DNA from: Mycobacterium sp. DL99
GTDB taxonomy: Bacteria > Actinomycetota > Actinomycetes > Mycobacteriales > Mycobacteriaceae
NCBI RefSeq assembly: GCF_004762045.1
Contig: NZ_SJOM01000007.1
Coordinates: forward strand, 6,264,298-6,328,297
Direction: 5' to 3'
DNA length: 64,000 nucleotides
Shown: piece by piece, positions 1 to 6,974 of the stretch
How the letters are laid out: every line of letters starts with the position of its first letter
How positions within the stretch are numbered: the stretch's first letter is position 1
The notes under the pieces: generated by a model
What the model saw: the letters and a program-made list of their open reading frames with translations, nothing else
The model's database searches: none
Told to the model about the DNA's origin: nothing
Program-made: the position numbers and the translations under genes

Positions 1-194
1 CCAAGGCCGCCAAAGAGGCTGCGGCACAAGCCAAGTCAACTGTCACCTCGGCCGCCAACCCGGTGTCCGGTCCAGCGCTGGTCCCGATGAGCGAGAGTCC
101 GTCGTCCAAGCTGCCGCTGGCCGCTGCGGTTACCGTCGGTCTTTTGGCGGTGCTCTTGGTGTTGCTCAGCCGCCGTCATTCCGACGAGGACTGA
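1..194 (+). CDS. C-terminal fragment of a membrane-anchored protein, possibly DUF3618 type
   Basis: Only the last 63 codons are in the window; the frame begins at base 3 and ends at a TGA at 192-194. The visible part is an Ala/Lys/Glu-rich stretch (KEAAAQAKSTVTSAA), a Pro/Ser linker, one hydrophobic segment (AAAVTVGLLAVLLVLL) and a short RRHSDED tail. An amphipathic Ala/Lys helix followed by one C-terminal membrane helix with a basic end is what I recall of actinobacterial DUF3618 proteins. That assignment is a guess from composition; the single C-terminal membrane anchor is clear. The start is outside the window. Confidence 0.6.
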   Translation, partial: KAAKEAAAQAKSTVTSAANPVSGPALVPMSESPSSKLPLAAAVTVGLLAVLLVLLSRRHSDED

Positions 195-201
195 TCCGGG
201 C

Positions 202-232
202 TTGACCCTGACGCGACGTCAGGGTCGATAGT
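202..232 (+). promoter_or_regulatory. MerR-type promoter with a perfect operator in a 19-bp spacer
   Basis: TTGACC (202-207) and GATAGT (227-232) are separated by 19 bp, the unusually long spacing typical of MerR-activated promoters. The spacer is occupied by a perfect inverted repeat: GACCCTGAC (204-212), five bases, GTCAGGGTC (218-226). The expected transcription start falls at about 238-239, on the ATG at 239, so the message would be leaderless, which is common in mycobacteria. Confidence 0.75.
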
Positions 233-238
233 GGCCTC

Positions 239-1000
239 ATGCACGGGAATTCAGAGGCGAGATCCGTCGGTGCGGTCGCCGCGCTGACGGGGGTCTCGGT
301 GCGCACGCTGCATCACTACGACCACATCGGTCTGGTGGTGCCCGGCGTGCGTACCGCGGCCGGTTACCGCGGCTACACCGATGCCGACATCGAGCGGCTG
401 CACCTGGTCCTGGTGTACCGCTCGGTCGGCCTGGCTCTGGACGAGATCCGGTCCCTGATCGACGACGATTCCGACGTGCTCGCCCACCTGCGACGTCAGC
501 ACAGCCTGTTGTGCGATCAGGCCGAGCAGCTGCAGCAGACCATCAAGGCAGTGGAGGAATTGATGAGCGCCCACAACCGGGGAATCCAGCTGACCGCCGA
601 GGAGCAGGCGGAGATCTTCGGCAGTGCCGTGTACGACGAGCACGCCGACGAGGTCCGCGAGCGCTGGGGCGACACCGACGAATGGCGGCAGTCACAGGAG
701 CGCGCGGCCAAGCTCACCAAAGGGGACTGGCTCGAGATCAAGGCCGAGGGCGACGCGCTGTTGGCTGATCTGGCTGCCGCCAAACGGGGCGGGGTCAGCC
801 CGGGTTCAGCTGCGGCCGGCCAGCTGGCGGCCCGCCATCGGGCCGGTATCGAGCGGTTCTACGGCTGCAGCGACGACATGCACGTCTGCTTGGCAGAGAT
901 GTATCTGGCGGATGAGCGGTTCACCCGCTACTACGACGACGTCGAACCGGGCCTGGCCCAGTTCGTGCACGACATCATCGTGCAAAGCGTCGCCGGCTAG
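239..1000 (+). CDS. MerR-family regulator with TipA-like effector domain
   Basis: The 253-residue protein has an N-terminal MerR winged-helix domain at about residues 9-75, including the signatures TGVSVRTLHHYD and GYRGYTDADIERL. A dimerisation coiled coil follows (about 80-115), then a TipAS-type domain (about 135-250) rich in aromatic and acidic residues. TipAL-type regulators bind small molecules in this domain and twist the long-spaced promoter into an active form. The perfect palindrome between the promoter elements directly upstream supports autoregulation. rraA starts 20 bp downstream on the same strand and may be co-transcribed. The ligand is unknown. Confidence 0.88.
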   Translation: MHGNSEARSVGAVAALTGVSVRTLHHYDHIGLVVPGVRTAAGYRGYTDADIERLHLVLVYRSVGLALDEIRSLIDDDSDVLAHLRRQHSLLCDQAEQLQQTIKAVEELMSAHNRGIQLTAEEQAEIFGSAVYDEHADEVRERWGDTDEWRQSQERAAKLTKGDWLEIKAEGDALLADLAAAKRGGVSPGSAAAGQLAARHRAGIERFYGCSDDMHVCLAEMYLADERFTRYYDDVEPGLAQFVHDIIVQSVAG

Positions 1001-1020
1001 CCGGCTGCGATAATCGCTGG

Positions 1021-1500
1021 GTGAGTATCGAACCGCGCGCCACCGCTGATCTGGTCGACGAGATCTACCCCGACGTCCGTAGCTGCGATCTGCAGTTGCA
1101 GAACTACGGCGGCAAGACGATGTTCGCCGGGCCGATCACCACGGTGCGCTGCTTTCAGGACAACGCACTGCTCAAGTCGATCCTGTCCACCCCGGGCAAC
1201 GGCGGGGTGCTGGTGGTCGACGGCGGTGGGTCGCTGCACACCGCGCTGGTTGGCGACATCATCGCCGGGCTGGCCGCCGACAACGGCTGGTCTGGCGTGG
1301 TCGTCAACGGACCGGTGCGGGACGCCGCGGCGCTGCGCACCATCGACGTCGGGATCAAGGCGCTGGGCACCAACCCGCGCAAGGGCACCAAGACCGGCGA
1401 GGGCGAACGTGACGTGCCCGTGGAGTTCGGCGGCGTGACCTTCGTCCCGGGCGAGATCGCCTACTGCGACGAGGACGGCATCGTGGTGGTGGCTCGGTAA
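1021..1500 (+). CDS. rraA: RraA-like protein (RNase E regulator / HMG aldolase family)
   Basis: The 159-residue product starts at GTG and matches the RraA fold in length and motifs: an early DLVDEIYPDV segment, the glycine-rich core GNGGVLVVDGGGS, and VVNGPVRDAAALR, which carries the Arg-Asp pair typical of the family. In E. coli RraA binds RNase E; related proteins are class II 4-hydroxy-4-methyl-2-oxoglutarate aldolases, and the NGxxRD pattern fits those as well. Which role applies here cannot be read from sequence. It lies 20 bp after the MerR gene and ends at a strong bidirectional terminator. Confidence 0.87.
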   Translation: MSIEPRATADLVDEIYPDVRSCDLQLQNYGGKTMFAGPITTVRCFQDNALLKSILSTPGNGGVLVVDGGGSLHTALVGDIIAGLAADNGWSGVVVNGPVRDAAALRTIDVGIKALGTNPRKGTKTGEGERDVPVEFGGVTFVPGEIAYCDEDGIVVVAR

Positions 1501-1510
1501 CACCGGACGA

Positions 1511-1544
1511 AAAAAGCCCCCCACGTTGACGTGGGGGGCTTTTT
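1511..1544. terminator. Bidirectional intrinsic terminator between rraA and ethA
   Basis: AGCCCCCCACGT (1515-1526) pairs perfectly with ACGTGGGGGGCT (1529-1540). The stem is preceded by an A-run and followed by a T-run, so it can end transcription on both strands, serving the converging rraA and ethA genes. Confidence 0.9.
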
Positions 1545-1558
1545 CACACTTTTGCCAG

Positions 1559-3028
1559 TTAAACCGTCACTGCGGCACGGTGTTTGGTGAACATCAGCGA
1601 CTCTTCGTCAACCTTGCCGTAGCGGATGGTCCGCATGTCGAAGAAGTAGTTCTGCTTGAGCTTCCACGGCGCTTCCGAACCCGACTTGGGCAGGGTGTCC
1701 ATGGCCCGCCGGAAGTAGCCTGGGGTGAAGTCCATGAACGGCAGCTCGTCGACACTGCCACCGGGGTGCTGCGGCTCGACCCGGTCGAAACCGTTCGCGT
1801 CCATGTAATTCAGCACGCGGCAGATGAACTCGGACACCAGGTCGGCCTTCAGCGTCCACGATGCGTTGGTGTACCCGAAGGTGATCGCCATGTTCGGCAC
1901 GCCCGAAAGCATCAGGCCCTTGTAGGTCATGGACTCGGTCAGGTCGATCGGCTCGCCGTTGCGGTGGGCGACTGCACCACCGAACAACTGCATGTTCAGA
2001 CCCGTTGCGGTGACGATGATGTCGGCCTGCAATTCCTCACCGGAGGCCAACTTGATCCCGGTTTCGGTGAAGGTCTCGATGGTGTCGGTGACGACGCCGG
2101 CCTTGCCCGAGCGGATGGCCTTGAACAGATCCCCGTTGGGGGCCAGGCAGACTCGCTCGTCCCACGGGGCGTAGCGCGGGCTGAAGTGCTTGTCGTAGTC
2201 GAAGTCCTGGGGCAGGCGGCGGGTCCCCATCTTGCGCAAGAACTGCTTGAAGATCGACGGGAAGCGGCGTGCGACCTGGTACTGGCCGGTGCTGTAACCG
2301 ATCTGCTTCCACCGGTTCGCGAAATGCGCGAGGTTCTTCGGCAGGTATTTGTTGGTCTTCACCGCGAACGGATCGACCAGTGGCAGGGATCCGACGTAGG
2401 TGGGTGAACGCTGCAGCATCGTGACGTGCCCGACGCCGCCGTCGACCAGCGACGGGATGAGCGTGATGGCGGTGGCACCGGAGCCGATCACGACGACGTT
2501 CTTGCCCGTGTAGTCCAGGTTCTCGGGCCAGTGCTGCGGGTGGATGATCTGGCCCTTGAAGTTCTCGGCCCCTGGGAACTCGGGCGAGTAGCCCTCGTCG
2601 TAGTTGTAGTAGCCGCTGCACACCGACAGGAACGAAGCGGTGATCTGCTTGGCTTCGCCGTTGTGCTCGACGTCGACGGTCCAGCGGTTGTCAGCGTCCG
2701 ACCAGTCCACCGAGAGCACGCGGTGACCGGTGCGGATGTGGTTGCGGATGCCGTTCTCGTCGGCGGCCTCGTTGATGTAGTTCCAGATCGACTCGCCATC
2801 GGCGATCGACTTGGCCGACTCCCACGGCTTGAACCGGAATCCGAGGGTGAACATGTCGGAGTCGGAGCGGATGCCCGGGTATTTGAACAGGTCCCAGGTG
2901 CCGCCGATGTTCTCCCGGCGCTCGAGGATCACGTAGCTCTTGGTCGGGCAACGGTCCTGCAGGTGCCAGGCCGTGCTGATGCCGGAAATGCCGGCACCGA
3001 CGATCACAACATCGAAATGTTCGGTCAT
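1559..3028 (-). CDS. ethA: EthA-type Baeyer-Villiger flavin monooxygenase
   Basis: The 489-residue protein closely resembles M. tuberculosis EthA along its whole length as I remember that sequence (start MTEHFDVVIVGAGISG, then GGTWDLFKYPGIRSDSDM). Visible motifs are the FAD-binding GAGISG (residues 11-16), the Baeyer-Villiger fingerprint FKGQIIHPQHWP (F-x-G-x3-H-x3-W-P), and a second dinucleotide motif VIGSGAT for NADPH. EthA oxidises ketones and sulfur compounds and activates the prodrug ethionamide. It is divergent from ethR with 79 bp between the starts, the classical arrangement, and the gap carries three EthR-like repeats. Confidence 0.95.
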   Translation of the reverse strand: MTEHFDVVIVGAGISGISTAWHLQDRCPTKSYVILERRENIGGTWDLFKYPGIRSDSDMFTLGFRFKPWESAKSIADGESIWNYINEAADENGIRNHIRTGHRVLSVDWSDADNRWTVDVEHNGEAKQITASFLSVCSGYYNYDEGYSPEFPGAENFKGQIIHPQHWPENLDYTGKNVVVIGSGATAITLIPSLVDGGVGHVTMLQRSPTYVGSLPLVDPFAVKTNKYLPKNLAHFANRWKQIGYSTGQYQVARRFPSIFKQFLRKMGTRRLPQDFDYDKHFSPRYAPWDERVCLAPNGDLFKAIRSGKAGVVTDTIETFTETGIKLASGEELQADIIVTATGLNMQLFGGAVAHRNGEPIDLTESMTYKGLMLSGVPNMAITFGYTNASWTLKADLVSEFICRVLNYMDANGFDRVEPQHPGGSVDELPFMDFTPGYFRRAMDTLPKSGSEAPWKLKQNYFFDMRTIRYGKVDEESLMFTKHRAAVTV

Positions 3029-3041
3029 GGGACCGACGGTA

Positions 3042-3096
3042 TCAACAGGGTGTTGAGTCGGTCAACGGTGTGTTGAGAAACTCAACGCGATGTTAG
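3042..3096. promoter_or_regulatory. EthR-type operator: three TCAAC-N5-GTTGA repeats, 20-bp period
   Basis: Between the divergent ethA and ethR starts, the unit TCAAC-N5-GTTGA occurs at 3042-3056 and 3062-3076 with perfect arms, and at 3082-3096 with the last two bases changed. The units begin exactly 20 bp apart, about two helical turns, which would place bound dimers on the same DNA face. In M. tuberculosis EthR binds cooperatively to the ethA-ethR gap, so this is the expected operator region. Confidence 0.8.
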
Positions 3097-3107
3097 GCTG
3101 CTTCACT

Positions 3108-3749
3108 GTGACCAGCTCCAGCACGACGCGCGCCCCGCGCGGCCGCCGTGCCGCCCGCCCTTCGGGCGACGACCGCGAAGCGGCGATCCTCGCGACGGCC
3201 AGGCAGCTGCTCGAGACCAAGAAATTCGCCGACATATCGGTGGATGACCTGGCCAAAGGCGCCGGGATCTCCCGGCCGACGTTCTACTTCTACTTCCCGT
3301 CGAAGGAAGCGGTTGTGCTGTCGTTGCTCGATCCGCTGATCAAGCGCGCGGACACCGGTTTCGACAGCGCACTGGAGGCCATGCCCGCGGATCCCAAGCG
3401 GGCGATCCGCCGCGGCATCGAGATCTTCTTCAGCTCGTTCGGGTCGGATCCGGCCACGGCACGCGCCGGCACCGAGGCACTCAACAGCAGCCCGGAGTTC
3501 CGCACGCTCTGGTCCGGGCTGATGCAGAAATGGATCGCCCTGACCGCCGCGCTGATCACCGCCGAGCGCCAACGCGGCGCCGCCCCGGAGACCATCCCCG
3601 CCATGGACCTCGCAACCTCGCTCAACCTGATGAACGAGCGGACCATGATGGCGGCCCTGAGCGCCGAACAACCCGCGGTCGCCTTCGACAACGTGGTCGA
3701 TACCCTCGCCCACATCTGGATGACCAGCATCTACGGCGAGGCCCGCTGA
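3108..3749 (+). CDS. ethR: EthR, TetR-family repressor of ethA
   Basis: The chosen start is GTG 3108 (reading VTSSSTTRAPRGRR), giving 213 residues. The body matches EthR closely: RPSGDDRE, then the HTH segment ADISVDDLAKGAGISRPTFY, the FPSKEAV turn, and the conserved end HIWMTSIYGEAR. TetR proteins bind DNA as dimers through the N-terminal HTH and sense ligands with the C-terminal helices. EthR represses the divergent ethA, and the three periodic repeats in the intergenic gap are its likely site. Confidence 0.94.
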   Translation: MTSSSTTRAPRGRRAARPSGDDREAAILATARQLLETKKFADISVDDLAKGAGISRPTFYFYFPSKEAVVLSLLDPLIKRADTGFDSALEAMPADPKRAIRRGIEIFFSSFGSDPATARAGTEALNSSPEFRTLWSGLMQKWIALTAALITAERQRGAAPETIPAMDLATSLNLMNERTMMAALSAEQPAVAFDNVVDTLAHIWMTSIYGEAR

Positions 3750-3765
3750 CCCGTCCGCCATCTAT

Positions 3766-3781
3766 GCGAACATATGTTCGT
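3766..3781. promoter_or_regulatory. LexA (SOS) box overlapping the dinB start
   Basis: The perfect palindrome CGAAC-ATAT-GTTCG (3767-3780) matches the mycobacterial SOS box TCGAAC-N4-GTTCGA except for the outermost base on each side. The ATG at 3774, the best start for dinB, lies inside it, so LexA binding would block promoter clearance or a leaderless start. Confidence 0.65.
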
Positions 3782-4997
3782 GTCGGGCACACCAACCGCA
3801 GCTCCGCAGGCGGCCATCCTGCACGCTGATCTCGACTCGTTCTACGCATCGGTCGAGCAGCGTGACGATCCGGCGCTGCGCGGCCGCCCGGTGATCGTCG
3901 GCGGCGGTGTGGTGCTGGCGGCCAGTTACGAGGCCAAGGCATTCGGGGTACGCACGGCGATGAGCGGTGGCCAGGCGCGTGCGCTGTGCCCGCGGGCGGT
4001 GGTGGTGCCGCCGCGCATGTCGGCCTATTCGGAAGCCAGCCGGCACGTGTTCGAGGTCTTCCACGACACCACGCCGGTGGTCGAGCCGCTGTCGGTGGAC
4101 GAGGCGTTTCTCGATGTGTCGGGTTTGGGCCGGGTGTCCGGCACCCCGGTAGAGATCGCCCGCCGCCTGCGCGAGCAGGTCAGCGAGCAGGTGGGCCTGC
4201 CCATCACCGTCGGCATCGCACGCACGAAGTTCCTGGCCAAGGTGGCCAGCCAGGTGGCCAAACCGGACGGCCTGCTGCTGGTCCCGCCCGACCGCGAGTT
4301 GGCGTTCCTGCATCCGTTGCCGGTGCGCCGGTTGTGGGGTGTCGGCGCCAAGACCGCCGAGAAGCTGCACGTCCACGGCATCGAGACAGTCGCTGATGTG
4401 GCCGAGTTGTCCGAGTCGGCGTTGGGCACCATGGTCGGCGGCGCGATGGCGCGGCAGCTGTATGCGTTGTCGCGCAACATCGATCGACGCCGGGTGACGA
4501 CAGGTGTGCGCCGCAGTTCGGTCGGTGCCCAACGCGCACTCGGGCGGCGCGGCAACACGATGTCGGCCGCGGAGGTGGACGTTGTTGTGGTCAACCTCGT
4601 CGACCGCATCACCCGCCGCATGCGGGGTGCCGGACGCACCGGTCGCACCGTCGTATTACGTTTGCGCTTCGACGATTTCGGCCGGGCGACGCGGTCGCAC
4701 ACCCTGCCCCGGGCCACCGCCTCGACCGAGGCGGTCCTGGCCGCCGCCCGTGCCTTGGTGACGGCCGCCGCGCCGGTGATCGCCGAGCGCGGGCTGACCC
4801 TGATCGGGTTCGCGGTGTCCAACATCGATCACGAAGGCAGTCAGCAGCTGGAGTTGCCGTTCGACTCGCAGCCTGATCCGGTGGCGATCGACGGCGCCAT
4901 CGACGAGGTGCGTCAGCGGTTCGGCAACGCGATGTTGACCCGCGGGGTGCTGGTCGGGCGCGATCCCGGCCTGGAGATGCCGACGCTGCCCTACTGA
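3774..4997 (+). CDS. dinB: Y-family translesion DNA polymerase IV
   Basis: The 407-residue protein has the polymerase active-site motifs ILHADLDSFYASVEQ (palm, first metal Asp) and LSVDEAFLDV (catalytic Asp-Glu). A helix-hairpin-helix thumb follows (LWGVGAKTAEKLHVHGI), then the little-finger domain. The segment QLELPF near residue 360 is a good sliding-clamp binding motif, as in the clamp-binding mycobacterial DinB1/DinX rather than DinP. It copies damaged templates with low fidelity. The start overlaps an SOS-box-like palindrome, which suggests damage induction; as far as I recall, the studied mycobacterial dinB genes are not clearly LexA-controlled. Confidence 0.93.
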   Translation: MFVSGTPTAAPQAAILHADLDSFYASVEQRDDPALRGRPVIVGGGVVLAASYEAKAFGVRTAMSGGQARALCPRAVVVPPRMSAYSEASRHVFEVFHDTTPVVEPLSVDEAFLDVSGLGRVSGTPVEIARRLREQVSEQVGLPITVGIARTKFLAKVASQVAKPDGLLLVPPDRELAFLHPLPVRRLWGVGAKTAEKLHVHGIETVADVAELSESALGTMVGGAMARQLYALSRNIDRRRVTTGVRRSSVGAQRALGRRGNTMSAAEVDVVVVNLVDRITRRMRGAGRTGRTVVLRLRFDDFGRATRSHTLPRATASTEAVLAAARALVTAAAPVIAERGLTLIGFAVSNIDHEGSQQLELPFDSQPDPVAIDGAIDEVRQRFGNAMLTRGVLVGRDPGLEMPTLPY

Positions 4998-5007
4998 CGG
5001 GCTACCG

Positions 5008-5439
5008 CTAGAACAGTTGCGCGGCAATGAATCCCGCGAGCAGTACGGCAAACCCGCCGATCTCGCCGACGATGAGCGCGACCATCCCGGCATGCAGGCC
5101 GGCGCTGGGCCGCTCGAACTGGTTGGTGGTGTCCCGCCTGGCGCCGTGCTCGATGTAGCTGATGATGGCGACGACGAAGAACAGTACGAGCACCATCGCC
5201 GCGGTGAGGTTCACCCAGGTGGGCCAGGCACTGAGTTCGACGAACACCGCGACCAGCAGCGTGGCGAAGGAATACAGCAGGGCGGCCCGGTGGGCGATGT
5301 CGACGTACGGGTGGGCCAGGTGGTTCTCACTGGTGGCCATCTGCCGGTATTTCCACACTCCGAGCACCAGTGCCAGCAGGAAGATCAGCCCGGCGGCCAG
5401 CAGGGTGATGACGGTGTCGATACCGAGTTCGGCGTGCAT
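5008..5439 (-). CDS. Four-helix integral membrane protein, unknown function
   Basis: The 143-residue protein has four clear hydrophobic segments: VITLLAAGLIFLLALVLGVW, ALLYSFATLLVAVFVEL, VNLTAAMVLVLFFVVAIISYI and MVALIVGEIGGFAVLLAGFIA. It has short charged loops, including HPYVDIAHRA between helices 1 and 2. No enzymatic motif is visible. Its stop lies 10 bp from the dinB stop on the other strand. The PHP-domain gene lies about 60 bp upstream on the same strand, and the gap has a short GTTCAC/GTGAAC inverted repeat (5481-5501). Confidence 0.75.
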   Translation of the reverse strand: MHAELGIDTVITLLAAGLIFLLALVLGVWKYRQMATSENHLAHPYVDIAHRAALLYSFATLLVAVFVELSAWPTWVNLTAAMVLVLFFVVAIISYIEHGARRDTTNQFERPSAGLHAGMVALIVGEIGGFAVLLAGFIAAQLF

Positions 5440-5502
5440 CGCGTGAGCTTAGACCCGAGGCTGCTCGCCCAGCATGATCCGTTCACTTCGGGAGCGTGAA
5501 CC

Positions 5503-6507
5503 TCAGCCGGCGGTCCACGCGAGCAGCTGCTCGGCCGGCCAGGTGTTGACGATGCGCTCGATCGGCACCTCGGCGTCCAGGGCCCGCTGGGCTCCGTAGC
5601 CGAGGAACTCGAGCTGGCCGGGAGCATGGGAATCGGTGTCGACGGTGAAAAGACAACCGATCTCCAATGCCAGGTTCAGCAGCCGGGTCGGTGGGTCGCG
5701 CCGCTCGGGCCGCGAGTTGATCTCGACGGCGGTGCCGTGGTCGAGGCAGGCCGTGAACACCTTCCCGGCGTCGAACTTGGACTCGGGCCGCACTCCGCGT
5801 CCACCGGTGACCAGGCGTCCGGTGCAGTGCCCGAGAACATCGGTGTGCGGGTTCGACACCGCTTTGACCATGCGCCGGGTCATGGCCGCCGAGTCCATGG
5901 CGAGTTTGGAGTGGACGCTGGCAACCACCACGTCGAGGCGTTCCAGCAGTTCGGGCTCCTGGTCCAGCGACCCGTCTTCGAGGATGTCGACCTCGATCCC
6001 GGTGAGGATGCGCATCGGCGCCACGAGTTCGCGGAGCCCCTCGATGACGTCGAGCTGGTCGCGCAACCGTTCCGGTGACAGCCCGTTGGCCACCCGCAGG
6101 CGCGGTGAGTGGTCGGTCAGCGCACAGTACTCATGGCCGAGGTCGCGCGCGGCCAGCATCATCTCCTCGATCGGGGCGGATCCGTCGGACCAGTTCGAGT
6201 GCACATGCAGGTCGCCCCGGAGCGCGGCGCGCACCGCGCCACCCCCGAAGTCCTCAGCCGCCGAACGTAATTCGACGAGGGTGTCGGGCTCACGGCCGGC
6301 CCAGGCCTGGGTGATCACCTTCGCGGTCTTGGGCCCCACCCCCGGCAACGACTGCCAGCTGTTCGACGCACCCAGGCGCTCGCGCTGGGCATCGCTCAGG
6401 GCTTCGACGACGTCGGCGGCGTTGCGATAGGCCATCACCCGTCGCGGGTCTTCGCGCGCGCGGTCCTTGTAGTACGCGATCTGGCGCAGTGCGGTCACCG
6501 GATCCAT
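5503..6507 (-). CDS. PHP-domain phosphoesterase with N-terminal HhH (PolX-like without polymerase)
   Basis: The 334-residue protein starts with a helical region ending in a helix-hairpin-helix DNA-binding motif, SLPGVGPKTAKVITQ (about residues 53-67). A PHP domain follows, with metal-binding motifs DLHVHSNWSDG, ALTDHSP, GIEVDIL, SVHSKL, DVLGHCTG and DTDSHAP. This is the DNA-binding plus PHP layout of bacterial family X polymerases without the nucleotidyltransferase part, so a 3' nuclease or phosphatase acting on DNA ends is likely. The DCC-family gene ends 9 bp upstream on the same strand. Confidence 0.86.
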   Translation of the reverse strand: MDPVTALRQIAYYKDRAREDPRRVMAYRNAADVVEALSDAQRERLGASNSWQSLPGVGPKTAKVITQAWAGREPDTLVELRSAAEDFGGGAVRAALRGDLHVHSNWSDGSAPIEEMMLAARDLGHEYCALTDHSPRLRVANGLSPERLRDQLDVIEGLRELVAPMRILTGIEVDILEDGSLDQEPELLERLDVVVASVHSKLAMDSAAMTRRMVKAVSNPHTDVLGHCTGRLVTGGRGVRPESKFDAGKVFTACLDHGTAVEINSRPERRDPPTRLLNLALEIGCLFTVDTDSHAPGQLEFLGYGAQRALDAEVPIERIVNTWPAEQLLAWTAG

Positions 6508-6516
6508 CGGCGCTGC

Positions 6517-6894
6517 TCAGCAGTCCCCTGGGCGCGCCGCGCAGTGCGGCGTGGTGCCCGGGAACCGGTATCGATGGCTCGCCACCCAGCGGTAGGCCGC
6601 ATTCTGCACCTGACGCACACCGGGAATGCGGTACAGCCCCAACGGAATCCGGCTGCCCATCCCGGCCGCGAGCGCCGCGTTGATCGCTTCGGCGCCGCGG
6701 TACACGTCCCCCGAGGAGTCCCGCCACCACGCAGCTTCGAGCATCTCATCGTTCGAGACGCCGAGGAGCTCCGGCGTGCCGGGCCGCTGGAACGGCTCGA
6801 TGTGCAGCTCTCCGGTGCGTTGTCGCCGCATCAAGGAATTCGCGCTACGGGTGCACATGCCGCAGTTGCCGTCGAAGTACAGGACACCGCTCAT
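6517..6894 (-). CDS. DCC-family thiol-disulfide oxidoreductase-like protein (DUF393)
   Basis: The 125-residue protein has the family-defining N-terminus VLYFDGNCGMCTRSANSL, with the D-x-x-C-x-x-C pattern at about residues 8-14. It also has the conserved GAEAINAAL and YRWVASHRYRF segments. Family members are thought to be thioredoxin-fold redox proteins, though few have been characterised. The extra cysteines near the C-terminus (THCAARPGDC in outline) are unusual. It is probably co-transcribed with the PHP gene 9 bp downstream and is divergent from the SulP transporter. Confidence 0.85.
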   Translation of the reverse strand: MSGVLYFDGNCGMCTRSANSLMRRQRTGELHIEPFQRPGTPELLGVSNDEMLEAAWWRDSSGDVYRGAEAINAALAAGMGSRIPLGLYRIPGVRQVQNAAYRWVASHRYRFPGTTPHCAARPGDC

Positions 6895-6974
6895 ACCTTC
6901 AGTGTGCCCAGCATTTGCGATGCCGTACAGTGGATTGCGAAATCGCTCAATCCATCAATTCGTCAGGCAGTACT

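Noticed and set aside
6915..6974. N-terminal extension of the SulP transporter from ATG 6915
   Set aside because: The 20 added residues (MRCRTVDCEIAQ...) are unlike SulP starts, the codon use is AT-rich, and the gap to the divergent DCC gene would shrink to 20 bp. TTG 6975 is better, though not proven.
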